64,000 nt of DNA, taken from the NCBI GenBank assembly GCA_031769625.1, contig JAUIMM010000202.1, forward strand, positions 12,262,001 to 12,326,000. Reading direction: 5' to 3'. Shown in pieces: positions 19,740 to 30,628 of the stretch. A model generated the notes under the pieces. The model searched no databases and was not told where the DNA came from. It worked only from the letters and a program-made list of their open reading frames with translations. Source of the stretch: Taudactylus pleione (Eukaryota; Chordata; Amphibia; Anura; Myobatrachidae). Numbering within the stretch: the stretch's first letter is position 1; each line of letters starts with the position of its first letter. Made by a program: the position numbers and the translations under genes.

Positions 19740-21331
19740 ATGTTGGACCAAACTTTCTCTGATAAAAATAAAATAGGGAAAGATCAAGAACCACTTCCTA
19801 CTAGTGCTGTTGCTGCTGCTGGGAGTTGTTCATCATCCCAGAGAGGAAGTAGGAACATCACTACTTTTACTAAACAATTGACCCTCCAACAGTCCCTAGC
19901 GATGAGGATGAAGTACGACAGCAGTCATCCTGAAGCAAAACGTATAACTGAGGCCTTGACTGCTATGTTGGTGTTAGACGTGCGTTCGGTATCCAACATT
20001 AGTGCAGTGGGATTTAGACAATTGATGGAGGTAGTGTGTCCTCGGTTCCAAATCCCGTCTAGATTCCACCTGCATCCTCAAAGCAGCAGCGACAAGCGTG
20101 CGTCTATCTGTTAAAGGGTGGTGACACCCTCAAAGTGTGCTACACAAACAATTAAAATATTGTTCTTTTTTTTTCTGTCTTTGTGAAATGTGTGGGCTGT
20201 AGCCGCACCTGCATCCTTAAAGCAGCAGCGACAAGCGTGCGTCTGTCTGTTAAAGGGTGGTGTAACTCTCAAAGTGCTCCAAAAAATAAAAAACTATTTT
20301 TTTTATGTGTTTGTGACTTGTGTGCGATGTAGCCGCACTTGCTTCCTCAAAGCAGCAGCGACAAGCGTGCGTCTGTCTGTTAAAGGGTGGTGACACCCTC
20401 AAAGTGTGCTACACAAACAATAAAAATATTCTTCTTTTTTCTGTCTTTGTGAATTGTGTGGGCTGTAGCCGCACCTGCATCCTTAAAGCAGCAGCGACAA
20501 GCGTGCGTCTGTCTGTTAAAGGGTGGTGACACCCTCAAAGTGTGCTACACAAACAATTAAAATATTGTTCTTTTTTTTTCGGTCTTTGTGAAATGTGTGG
20601 GCTGTAGCCGCACCTGCATCCTTAAAGCAGCAGCGACAAGCGTGCGTCTGTCTGTTAAAGGGTAGTGACACCCTCAAAGTGTGCTACACAAAGAATAAAA
20701 ATATTCTTCTTCTTTTTTCTGTCTTTGTGAATTGTGTGGGCTGTAGCCGCACTTGCATCCTCAAAGCAGCAGCGACAAGCATGCGTCTGTCTGTTAGAGG
20801 GTGGTGTAACCCTCAAAGTGTGCTCCACAAACAATAAAAATATTCTTTTTTTTTTTCTGTCTTTGTGAATTGTGTGGGCTGTAGCCGCACTTGAATCCTC
20901 AAAGCAGCAGCGACAAGCGTGCGTCTGTCTGTTAAAGGATTACATCGGTGACAGCATCCAAGTAGGCATGTCAGACAGTCCGTACCTGTACTGGCAGGAA
21001 AAAGAAGCAATTTGGAGGTCCCTGTACAAACTGGCTCTATTTTACCTGAGTTGCCCCCCCTCCAGTGTGTACTCCGAAAGAGTGTTTAGTGCAGCCGGGA
21101 ACCTTGTTAGCGAAAGGCGTAGGAGGTTGCTTCCACAAAATGTGGAGAAGATGATGTTCATAAAATGAATGATCAACTCTTCCAGGGAGACCAGCCTCCA
21201 GAACGTACAGAGGGACCTGTGGTTCCAGCAGGGACGAATTAATACTCTGTGAGGATGAGGATGTACATAACACTGAAGAGGGTGAGGAATCTGTGGATGA
21301 GGAGGATGAGGACGACTTCTTGCCTCCGTAG
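19740..21331 (+). pseudogene. Remains of hAT transposase in element 2 (two internal deletions)
   Basis: Begins at an ATG equivalent to the start of the intact gene. Residues 1-27 are fused to about residue 385 at a GCT-rich Ala tract, then the frame continues to about residue 469 (FQIPSRFH, near 20070). From 20073 to 20937 the coding region is replaced by tandem repeats. It resumes at DYIGDSIQVG (residue 907) and runs through the SERVFSAAGN dimerisation motif to about residue 983 before small frameshifts and a stop; the acidic tail ends near 21331. Lost parts include the BED finger and both Asp residues of the catalytic core, so it cannot make a working enzyme. Confidence 0.92.
20073..20937 (+). 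repeat. 138-bp tandem array replacing transposase codons ~470-906
   Basis: AAGCAGCAGCGACAAGCGTG recurs at 20081, 20220, 20350, 20486, 20625, 20764 and 20902, giving spacings of 130-139 bp. Blocks such as 'tagccgcac', 'caagcgtgcg' and 'ttaaagggtg' are shared in order with the 160-bp leader repeat, so this is a diverged relative. The E-box core CACGTG has become CACCTG or CACTTG. The boundaries with transposase sequence are abrupt. Confidence 0.9.
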
Positions 21332-21387
21332 AGCCAGTTTGTGCAGGGACAGATTAATTGCCAGCTTGTTTTGTGGGGGCCCAAACG

Positions 21388-21443
21388 AACCAATCATTTC
21401 AGCCACAGTTGTGTGGCAGACCCTGGCGCTGAAATGATTGGTT
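21388..21443 (+). promoter_or_regulatory. 3'UTR stem-loop of hAT element 2
   Basis: AACCAATCATTTCAGC and GCTGAAATGATTGGTT again flank a 24-nt loop, with no change from element 1 despite the loss of the gene. Confidence 0.7.
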
Positions 21444-22228
21444 TGTTAAAGTGTGCATGTCCTGTTTATACAACATAAGGGTGGGTGGGAGGGCCCAAGG
21501 ACAATTCCATCTTGCACCTCTTTTTTTTCTTTGCATTATGTACAGTTTGGGGCCTAGTTTTTCAATGCCATCCTGTCTGCCACTGCAGTTTCACGCCTAG
21601 ATGGGTCACGTGTTTGTGCCGCCCACTCGTGTCGCTTAGCATAGTCATCCAGCTACCTCGGTGCAACCTTTTGGACATAAAAACACTATTGTGAGGTGTG
21701 AGGTATTCAGAATAGACTGGAAATGAGTGGAAATTAAGGTTATTGAGGTTAATAATAGCATAGGAGCAGAAAAACCTACAAATTCTGTGATTTTAGCTGT
21801 TTTTATGCTTTTTTTCAAAAAAATACAGATCCAAAACACAAAACCCAGAACCCAAAACACGGAAGGGTGGTTTTGGCAAAACCAATCCAGATCCAAAACA
21901 CGAAGAAAGATCCAGATCCAAAACCAAAACACAAAACACGAAAAGTGGCCGGTGCACACCCCTATACATAATATAGCACACCATAATTAATGCATTCTTC
22001 TGAAGAGCAAATTACCACCATTTTCTCATACAACAAATAGGCCATTATCACCTATCTACCAAATACATCACACAGTGTTATATAATCATTGCCAGCCATA
22101 TACTGCTAAGAAATACCCCTCATTGCAAGCCACATAGCAGCCTATTCATCAATGTGAATGGGTTTGTTAAACATGCATAAACAGTAGTTTTTATGTTTTT
22201 CACCTATTTAAGTTACTGACCCAGTGCT

Positions 22229-22640
22229 GGATGTACTAAAGGTAAAAATGCGGTAAAACCCCCGAAAATGCAGTTTTAGGGGGTTTTAATGCATTCCTTG
22301 AATGTTCTAAGCACCTGGAATATGTTGCATTCTGGTGCTTCGTCCCGATGGGAAACGCCACCTTCAGGTGGTGTTACCCAATAGAAGCCTATGGGTTTCT
22401 TATCGGGACGCTCCAGGCTGGGAGGGATCCGATCAGATCCCTCCCATGAGCCCCTGTTTCCGGCGTCCTTATGCGCATGCACAGAGGATGCCAGAGGGAC
22501 TACTGGGTGTTAAACCCGGAAGTCCCTCTGCCCGGCAGCATCACAAAGGACATCTCTTATCGGGACAGCTGTCATTTGCCAAATTCTTGGTACATACCGC
22601 AGGGATGTACTGCATAGCTAATGCAATGCTTAGTACATCC
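22229..22640. repeat. MITE with GGATGTACTAA / TTAGTACATCC ends
   Basis: Left GGATGTACTAAAGG, right GCTTAGTACATCC. Inner blocks 'cccgatgggaaacgccacc' and 'ggtggtgttaccc', and 'ggagggatcc'/'ggatccctcc'-like palindromes, make it strongly self-complementary. No coding capacity. Confidence 0.7.
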
Positions 22641-22907
22641 TGCTCCCATTCATTAAGTTGCAACATACTGTAGGAGATATCATGATATCTCCTTTGTGCA
22701 CTGAATAACTGATATACACTAGTATGGGGATGACTGTTCATTAATCTCGGAAAACTGGAAGTTCGACTGCAGGAACTAACACCATCATGATCTTTATATG
22801 ATGTTAGCCTGCTGAGCCCCACTCCTTCCTATAGTAAGGAGATCTGGATTATGAAGAAGTATCCATTTGAATCATTAAAGGCCTTGCAGTGCAAATGCAT
22901 GACCTAA

Positions 22908-23408
22908 GGGCCTGATTCAGAGCTGAACGCTCTGAACAGAGCGCTCGCTCTGAATCAGGGCCCTCCTCCATGAAAATGGAGCGGCCTCCTGGTCGCTCGT
23001 ATAGCTGTGGGTGACCACCCACAGCATATGCGAGCGGCCAAAAAGATGGTCGCGATGGTCTTGACCATCGCGACCATCGGACTTGCGACGGAGACCCTGC
23101 AGTAGGGTCTCCCTGCCACAAGTCCTGGAGTGATTTTGGCTCTATCAGAGCCAAAATCACTCCCACTGACATCACTAGTGATGTCAGTGGGGCCAGCTTC
23201 AGATGGTAGGCGTTCCCATGGGAACGCCTCCATCTGGCAGGCACGCCGCCAGCACGCCCACCAATCAACATCGACAGCACGCCCCCTTTGGTGCGAGACC
23301 CGGAGCGATGGAAAGCCCGTCGCTCCCCGGGTCTTGCGCATGCGCAGTGGGGAACATCGACCCGCTTGCGAGCGTACTGCCGCTCGCGTGCGGGTCTGAA
23401 TGACCCCC
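22908..23408. repeat. PIF/Harbinger-type MITE, TSD TAA
   Basis: Starts GGGCCTGATTCAGAGC and ends GGTCTGAATGACCCCC, flanked by TAA at 22905-22907 and 23409-23411. The interior contains CG-rich palindromes such as 'gaccatcgcgaccatc' and 'catcactagtgatg'. Related copies lie at 33610, 37944, 52238 and 60057. A 205-codon minus-strand frame across it is not a gene. Confidence 0.85.
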
Positions 23409-23411
23409 TAA

Positions 23412-23917
23412 GGTCACACATGCTCAGCAACACTACTGGATGGAACCTGACAATGTAAACTTTCAACGCTAATATTAGTGATAGTGATGTACCCCGTATA
23501 AATAAATCCTTTATTGTGGTAAAAGTCTTATCACAGGCCCTGATGTGATCTTCTTATAGTGAGTTAGAAGGATGTGACTCTTGTCTCATATCTTCTATTT
23601 AGCAGTAGTCTTGTAAGAATTGTCTGACACAAACTATAATCAGACCAGAAGTTGTGCCAAAATAAGTTACTATTTCTAAGGTCTCCACCATAGAGGTTAA
23701 GGTGGGACATGTTACTTAAAGCAGAAGTAAAGATAATGTTTTGTGGCTTTAGCATATGACCCAAGTACAAGAGCACAGGTGAGTCAAGATCACATTTAAT
23801 GGCACTAATCTAAATGGCTGATCACTTAACAATTACAATTCACTGAATCACTATAAGGTATGTTAAATGAAACCAATACTAGAAGACTATCCCTTACCTG
23901 AACAAGGACCCAAGAAG
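23412..23917. other. Spacer without recognised feature
   Basis: AT-rich; no terminal repeats or coding signal seen. Confidence 0.4.
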
Positions 23918-24149
23918 CATACTTGCCTACCTTATTAATTTTCTCTCCAGGAGAAGCACGGAGAGAAGACGCAGGCGGGCGGTGATGGAGGCGGGGACGG
24001 TCTATTTGCATTATTAGGCCCCGTCCCTCGTGAATTGCACATATTTAAATAGGAGGTGGGGCCAAATGCCTACTATTCCGGGAGGGTGAAGGGTGCCACC
24101 CCAAAAAATCAGGAGCCTCCAGCAGATTCTGGGAGAGTAGTCGAGTATG
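23918..24149. repeat. 'CATACTTGCCTAC' family element
   Basis: CATACTTGCCTACC at the left and GTAGTCGAGTATG at the right. The body has 'ctctccaggagaagc' and 'aggccccgtccc' blocks as in the copies near 45630 and 48590. A hAT MITE is inserted immediately after its right end. Confidence 0.7.
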
Positions 24150-24157
24150 CTATAGAG

Positions 24158-24724
24158 CAGTGGTTTCCAACCCCAATTGTGGTGTGAGCTACTTTAGAAA
24201 AATGAAACCTCCCGAAGAGCTACTAAAATTGTAAACAATCTGGCTAATAACCGAACAATTGAAGGTAATTTAATGAAAATGAAAAAAAAATGTCTCATAG
24301 AAAATAAAAATGCATTTAATTATTACAGAAATTGTTGTAGTTTGAAAATAAAATGTAACCACAGACACATTTCACTGTTAATTACCGGCTCATAGGAGGT
24401 ACGTGCAGTAGAGGAGCAAAAGACATAGGCAGGGCTGCTGTATGATTATTTTTCGGCAGGGCTGGGCGGGAGTCACTCGCCCCACCGTAGCGTAGACAGC
24501 ATGGATGGAACCACGGAGAAGCACGTCAGGTGATTTCCACAGCCTCTATAGAAATCACCTGACGTGCTTCCCTGTGGCTCCACCCATGGCATCAATGCCA
24601 TGAGTAAGCACACGTTAGAGGTCACTTCCTCCTAGTTGACTCTGCAGTACTGCAGCTAGGTGAGCTACGAAATTTAAGACCGCGAGCTACCGGTAGCTCA
24701 CGAGCTGCAGGTTGGAGACCACTG
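24158..24724. mobile_element. Non-autonomous hAT MITE, TSD CTATAGAG
   Basis: Termini CAGTGGTTTCCAACC and GGTTGGAGACCACTG; CTATAGAG flanks it at 24150-24157 and 24725-24732. 'gagctac' motifs recur near both ends. 567 bp, non-coding. Confidence 0.92.
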
Positions 24725-24898
24725 CTATAGAGTATATTTACAAAATATTTATTAAGATCTCCTACTTATCTATCTTATTTTCATAATAATGACATATTAA
24801 ATATCTACACCAAAAACTGTCTAGAGTCCTGTTGCACTGAAATAATCGGTTAATAAAATATTTATTTTTGCAGAGTTGAACAACTATTTTCATAATGT

Positions 24899-25746
24899 CA
24901 TATTCAATTAGGTGTGAAAAGCCGTTTTTGGCGATAAAGTTTCGCGAGTGACGTAATTTCGCCATGCGAAAAGTTTCCTCCGTATTCAATTCTGGAGACT
25001 TTTTGCCGGTGCGGAAACTCAATACATTGGAACCGGAGAAAAAGTTTTGCCTATGAATAGGTGTCGAAAAAAAGTGCAGAATTGGGGTTTTGGGGTGCAA
25101 ACTTTGGAAAAAACCCTGCACCCTTGGGACAGTCCCCCAAAGGTAAACTGTGTAAAAAAAAATACTTTAGATCACCCCAAACAAGTACTTTCATTTTGGG
25201 GGCGAAAAAGTCCAAAGTTGGGGGACAAATTTTAAAACTAGCGAAATAGACTCCAGGGGGATCCCCAAGTATGCCCCAGGTGTTTTTAAGTTTTAAGTTT
25301 GCAGGTGGTTGTGACAGGTGCATTTTTTAAGTTTTTTAAAACTTCACTTTAGCAACTTTAAAATATGCTTGCACCCATATTCATGTACCCCAAATTTGCT
25401 GGGACTACTTATTTCCCCCCAAAAAAAACTGCGAAATGCTATTCTTCACCACTTCTGCAAAGACGCTAATTAGCAGCTATTGAGAGCATTTAAGTACCTT
25501 CAGCAGGCCTATTCGGGGGTATCTATAGTGATCCAATGTCAGTGTATCTTTTGGGGGGTGTCAGGCTGATTTCCCCAGGACTTTTCGCCAGGTCCGAATT
25601 CGCCGGGTCTCGTTTTTGCCTATTTCTAATTGAATATGGGGATAAGCGGGGATAAGCGCGAAACTTTTTCGCATGGAAAACCAGCGATGTTGGCGAAAAG
25701 TCCGGCATGCAAAAAGTACGGGACTTTTCACACCTAACTGAATATG
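24899..25746. repeat. MITE with CATATTCAATTAGGTGTGAAAAG ends (20-bp arms shown in part)
   Basis: Left CATATTCAATTAGGTGTG, right CACACCTAACTGAATATG. Arms continue as 'ttttggcga' / 'tggcgaaaag' and 'gcgaaac' words. The interior contains A/T homopolymers and short overlapping frames with no recognisable protein. Confidence 0.8.
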
Positions 25747-25855
25747 CCCCTAAGTGTCAAAAGTGTGTACCTGTATCTTGGATTCATGGGCGGATTCAGA
25801 AAGGAACGCAGTTGCTAATACGCACGCAATCGGCCAATTGTTGTGTACTGCCAGG

Positions 25856-26733
25856 CAGGGCCGACATCAGGGGGGAACTGCCGGGACTGCAGTCCCGGGC
25901 CCGGACCCTGGCTGAAGGGGAGGGGGCCCGCTGGCTCCTACCACCACAGCACAGCCTGCAGCCCGAACTAACCCCTTAAACAGCAGAAAGGGAGCCTGGC
26001 CGCCAGCGCCGCTGCTACTGCCTGCAACCCGGTCCCCATAAATGGAGGAGACAGCGGCTCCTCCGCCAACCTACATGACAGACACCCAGCGCCGGCCCCT
26101 ATGGTCAATAAAGTTTGATTTGAAGTTGGCGAGCGTGACGTCATAACATCACACCGCACCACTGGTGGTAGAGGTCGGAGGAGCCGCAGTTCTTGAAGAG
26201 CAGCGTCTGCAGTGCGTTGTCGTCATGCACGCCGACTTGAAGAAGCAGAGAAGAAGCCGGAGCCTTCTTCAAGTAAATAAGGTAAGTGGAAAAAAGCTGG
26301 ACTGGATCTAATAACCATAGGAAAAAAGTGGGGGGCAAAAAAAAGAAAGTGGGGAAGAAAAATGCTGTGCAGAGCCTGGATTTATCAAATAGTGGGGGCG
26401 GGTAGTGAATTGGGAAAAAAAAAGGGGGCAGCTGGGCAGAGACTAAAGAAAAGTGGTAAAAACAAAAGCTGCCCAGAGACTGGATTTAAACGGGGTGGGG
26501 GGCTAAAGTGGTAAAAAAAAAAAAGCTGGCCAGAGACTGGGTCTAACAATATGGAGGGGGGGGGGGTGAAGTGGGTGAAAAAAAGCTGTGCAGTCACTGG
26601 ATATAATATTGGGAGGGGGGTGAAGTGGAGGAAAAAAAGCTGGGCAGCTGGTCAGAGACTGGATCTAATAACCAATGGGGGGCCCTGCCTATTTTGTCAG
26701 TCCAGGGCCCCACAATTTCTGATGGCAGCCCTG
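25856..26733. mobile_element. Non-autonomous hAT element, TSD CTGCCAGG/CTGCTAGG
   Basis: Termini CAGGGCCGACATC and GATGGCAGCCCTG. The flanking octamers at 25848-25855 and 26734-26741 differ at one base. Internal region 26300-26660 repeats an imperfect 'gtggtaaaaaaaagctgggcagagactggatctaa' unit several times. Confidence 0.85.
26300..26670. repeat. Imperfect tandem repeat inside hAT 25856-26733
   Basis: About five to six units of the pattern 'ggg..tgaagtgg..aaaaaaagctg..cagagactggat'. Variable length, about 60-80 bp. Confidence 0.65.
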
Positions 26734-26741
26734 CTGCTAGG

Positions 26742-27647
26742 GCCAGATTAACAATGGGACAGATGGAGCTTCAGCTCTAGGCCCCCCAATGAAAATAGGC
26801 CCACACCACAAGGATCCACTGGAAGACAGTGCTGGCAGGACAAAAATAACTATTTTTTCCTGTCACTACCAGCGGCCATTTGAGACATCGCCCATTCCAC
26901 CCCCTTGGGCCCTCTCTCAAAAGAACCTCTCCGCCCTTTGGTAATTTCAGATGCCGGCACAGTAGAAGGCATCGCAGGCCCTCTCCTGCACGGCCTAGTG
27001 TCACAGCCTCTGCATGTCCTCTGCGCTGGCACATTGAGTGATGCCACTTAGGGGCAGAACTAATGGAGGAATGTCTCCTCCGATGCCCCAGATACTGCAA
27101 TAGAATATAGCGCTGTAATCCAGGCGACTGGCTCAAGAGGCGCATGGGTCCCGGCTCCCCAACAACACCTGACCTCATCTCTGCAATCGAATGAGCCCTT
27201 TCAATGAGCGAAAACAATACAGCCTTAGAAAAGTTACCTACTGGGGTGCTGTGGGACCACAGTACAGTCAGAGGAGGAGGAGGGGATGGAAAGTTTAAAC
27301 AGCACAGTAGGGAAAATACAGACACTGGGGCACAATACATCACATATGGGTGGCTCAGAGTCAGTAATAAATTTATATATGGGGCTGGGGCACAACAAGG
27401 AACATACTGGGGTAAATTAAATAATATACAGATGGGGTGAGGAGCACCTTAAGGGAATGAAGAGCTCAGAAAGGAACATACAGGGGGTGATAACGAGTAC
27501 ATTTAAGAAAATACAGATAGGGAACAATAAAGAACTAACATAGAAAAGGTGATCAGAATACAGAACATGGAACAGAATATAGCACAATAAATACTATATA
27601 GGTGTGTGTGTGGGGGGGACACAATACAGGACATACTGTACTGTAGA
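26742..27647. other. Probable hAT remnant and unclassified sequence
   Basis: The start 'gggccagattaacaatggg' resembles the hAT MITE terminus at 57482 (CAGGGCCAGATTAAGGG), but no matching right end was found. The rest holds 'ggggcacaat' and 'gaacatac' words leading into the minisatellite. A 188-codon minus-strand frame is not supported by any motif. Confidence 0.35.
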
Positions 27648-28815
27648 GGGGCACATATGGACAGTGCGCACGCGTGGCAAGCCCTGTAGCGAGTGAGAAC
27701 TTCACTCGCTCCGGGGCTCGTAACAAAACTGAGCGGCTGTCGATGTTGATCGACAGCTCGTCCCGTTTTGTAGGCGGGCAGGGGGGTGGCTGCACAAACG
27801 GAGGCGTTCGTCGTGATGTCAGTAGTGGACTTCCTGCTCTATTAGAGCAGGAAGTCCACTCGGCATTGCGAGTGCTGAGGGTCTTCTCGCAATGCCGATG
27901 CTGTTGGTGGTCACCCAAAGCTGTGCGAGCGGACTGGAGGCCGGAAAACAAAACAAAAAAACGCCCTGATTCAGAGCGAGCGCTCACATGCGGACACAGA
28001 GGGGCACATATGGACATAGAGGGGCACATACGGACATAAAGGGGCACATATGGACATAGAGGGGCACATACGGACATAGAGGGGCACATACAGATATAGA
28101 GAGGCACATACGAACATAGAGGGGCACATATGGACATAGAGGGGCACATACGGACATAAAGGGGCACATATGGACATAGAGGGGCACATACGGACATAGA
28201 GGGGCACATACAGATATAGATAGGCACATACGAACATAGAGGGGCACATACGGACATAGAGGGGCACATACGGATATAGATAGGCACATACGAACATAGG
28301 GGGGCACATACGGACATAGAGGGGCACATACGGATATAGAGAGGCACATACGAACATAGAGGGGCATATACGGACATAGAGGGACACATACGGATATAGA
28401 GAGGCACATACGGATATAGAGGGGCATATACGGATATAGAGGGGCACATACAGGTATAGAGGGGCGTATACAGATATAGAGGGGCATATACAGATATAGA
28501 GGGGCATATACAGGTATAGAGGGGCATATACAGGTATAGAGGGGTATATACAGATATAGAGGGGCACATACAGATATAGAGGGGCATATACAGATATAGA
28601 GGGGCACATACAGATATAGAGGGGCATATACAGGTATAGAGGGGCATATACAGATATAGAGGGGCATATACAGGTATAGAGGGGCACATACAGATATAGA
28701 GGGGCATATACAGATATAGAGGGGCATATACAGGTATAGAGGGGCATATACAGATATAGAGGGGCACATACAGATATAGAGGGGCATATACAGATATAGA
28801 GGGGCATATACAGGA
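27648..28815. repeat. 20-bp minisatellite, 'ggggcacatacagatataga' type
   Basis: A 20-bp unit, variants mainly GGGGCACATACGGACATAGA and GGGGCATATACAGATATAGA, repeats about 40 times from 28002 to 28815, with one outlying unit at 27648. Variants are regionally sorted: 'ggacata' in the first half, 'agatata' and 'aggtata' in the second. Frames of up to 424 codons are periodic artefacts, because 20-bp units give a 20-residue repeat in all three frames. Confidence 0.95.
27665..27992. repeat. Truncated Harbinger-type MITE inside the minisatellite
   Basis: Contains 'gctgtcgatgttgatcgacagctc', as in 33733 and 38093 copies, and the right end CCCTGATTCAGAGCG. The expected left end is missing. Array units lie on both sides, so it entered or was captured by an existing array. 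Confidence 0.75.
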
Positions 28816-29121
28816 AGGAGAAGGCAAATAAAAAATATTGTAAAATGAAAAGTATAATTCAAACAGAATATATATTATGATTACATTACTAGTTTGTTTA
28901 AAATTAAGGCGGCCTATTGAAATATATAAACATCAAAACATCTAATGAGAAGGTGAACATGGTCTGTATACAGAATAGATAAATGGCAATTATTATTACT
29001 TGTAAAATATCATTTCTAACTACAGAAGTCGTTTACCTTCTATATAAGATGTTTAGATATTAGACAGCTACTGCAATCAACATAACTATTGTAATCATGT
29101 TACATATATATATATATATCT
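28816..29121. other. AT-rich spacer with short (TA)n
   Basis: Unremarkable AT-rich sequence ending in a short (AT)n run at 29103-29119 that served as the target of the next hAT element. Confidence 0.4.
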
Positions 29122-30239
29122 CACAGGTTCCCAAACTCGGTCCTCAGGACCCCAGACAGTGCATGTTTTCCAGGTTTCCTCACAGAGGGCTCTATTTATT
29201 AACATTATTTTTACTCAAATAAAGTGAAAAAGGATCTTTTCACACCATTTTCACATTATTTTAGTATCACCTATAGTTATTACAGGGCAATTGGAGTAGA
29301 ATTCGTAAAATTCTACTCCAAACCCTAAGTATCACTTATTTTTAGTAATCAGATCGCATTTCCTATAATTGTAATGGGAAATGTGATCTGGCCAAAGTTA
29401 CTAAAAATAAATTGTGAAAAAATACCGGGGAAAGCCCTGTGATAATAACGCCACCTGGAGGTGGCGTTATCCAGGGTGTCCCCCGGTTACCGGGCTCCTG
29501 CTCTGCTCTAACAGGCAGAGCCCGGAGCCGGCCCCAGTGATCAGCTGTGTGGTCTAAACATACCACACGCTGATCACTGCTAAAAAAAAAAAGGTACCCG
29601 AGTCCAGGGACCGGTGATCGGGGCTCCCGTGATGTCCTCCCTCCAGTCAGCTGGTCTCCCAGTCTGCACTGGTGCCCGGTCGTCACCTGACTGAGTCCCA
29701 GTGCAGTATGGGATGTCAGCTGACTGGAGCCACGGAGGACATCACCGGAGCACCGATGACTGCAGGTAAGTGTAATTAAGGCAGGGGTGGTTGCTGGGGG
29801 GTGGAGGGGGGGTCACGGGGTGGTCTGCGATCGCAAGGGTGGGGCTTAGTGCCAGGGGCGGGGCTTAGCTACAGTCGGTCGGTGTATGCATTGGCACTTA
29901 TCACGGTATGTTTGTAAAAAATACTGTGTCAAGTGTGCGGAGGGGATTCTCAGGGACAGAGCTTTATCGCAAGCTCTGTCCCTGCAAGGGATTTGTAATA
30001 AATCCCTGTGATATTGCCTGAATTTGCAATGCAAATTCAGTCGGTAATATCACACTACAATCTGCATTACAAATGCGGATTGTAGTAAATAGAGCCCAGA
30101 ATCACAAATTAAAAAACTAGCTCCATTTGGGGATCTGTTAAAATGTGTGAGTGAGTAATGAATACACCTGTGCTCCTCCTGGGTGACCTGGAAAACGTGA
30201 CCTGTGTGGGGTCCTGAGGACCGAGTTTGAGAACCACTG
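29122..30239. mobile_element. Non-autonomous hAT element in a (TA)n target
   Basis: Left CACAGGTTCCCAAACTCGG, right CCGAGTTTGAGAACCACTG; inner 'gtcctcaggacccca' and 'ggggtcctgagga' are also inverted. Flanks ATATATCT and ATATATAT agree at seven of eight bases. It is split by a MITE at 29187-30097; the original is about 210 bp. Confidence 0.8.
29187..30097. repeat. MITE with GGGCTCTATTTA ends, TSD AGA
   Basis: Left GGGCTCTATTTATT, right GTAGTAAATAGAGCCC; AGA at 29184-29186 and 30098-30100. The 3-bp duplication suggests PIF/Harbinger. A close relative lies at 36588-37501. The central part has 'acctggaggtggcgtt' and 'ccgatgatg' words; no gene. Confidence 0.85.
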
Positions 30240-30628
30240 ATATATATAAATAAGTCCAATGATGCAGCACTTCGTACATGAAATAATAGAATTTAATTTC
30301 AAAGGCAAACAGCAACGTTTTAGTGCCACATCGGCATTGTCATCAGGCTGTAAGATGTAACAAAATGCATCTTACCTTATACAGTTCAAAAACACCACCA
30401 CGTGAACGCCAGCTCCAGGACCAGGAATGCTCACCCCACCCGGCGGCGCAAAGATTATGACCTCATCAATCACGATGTGTCATCAGTGCAGGACCCATCA
30501 CCATAGATACAGTAAACATATAAAAAGATAATGTGTAAAATTCCATTAAAGGCTCTATACTTATGACAAACATACATATATAAATTACAAAAGGCTCAGG
30601 AAAATGTAACAGCCGAGGTAAAGGGAAA

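Larger units (their letters stand above)
17248..21964 (+). mobile_element. hAT element 2, internally deleted, opposite orientation, TSD TACATAAT
   Basis: Starts TAGGGGTGAGCGGG at 17248 and ends GGTGCACACCCCTA at 21964. TACATAAT flanks it at 17240-17247 and 21965-21972 without mismatch. Promoter, leader, 160-bp array, gene remains, 3'UTR hairpin and subterminal repeats follow element 1's order, and shared parts are almost identical by eye. It has fewer 160-bp repeats and has lost most of the transposase, so it is non-autonomous but keeps both ends and could be mobilised in trans. Confidence 0.93.

Noticed and set aside
10114..21964. One giant composite transposon with 12-kb span and long inverted arms
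   Set aside because: Each half has its own perfect 8-bp TSD, so they are two independent hAT insertions.
22849..23466. 205-codon minus-strand frame in CpG-rich DNA
   Set aside because: It coincides with a Harbinger-type MITE with TAA TSD, and no protein motif was recognised.
26777..27343. 188-codon minus-strand frame
   Set aside because: No domain or codon signal; it starts inside a hAT remnant.
27553..28827. 424-codon minus-strand open frame
   Set aside because: It lies on a 20-bp minisatellite; all three frames stay open because the unit lacks stops, and the protein is a Pro/Leu/Tyr/Cys repeat.
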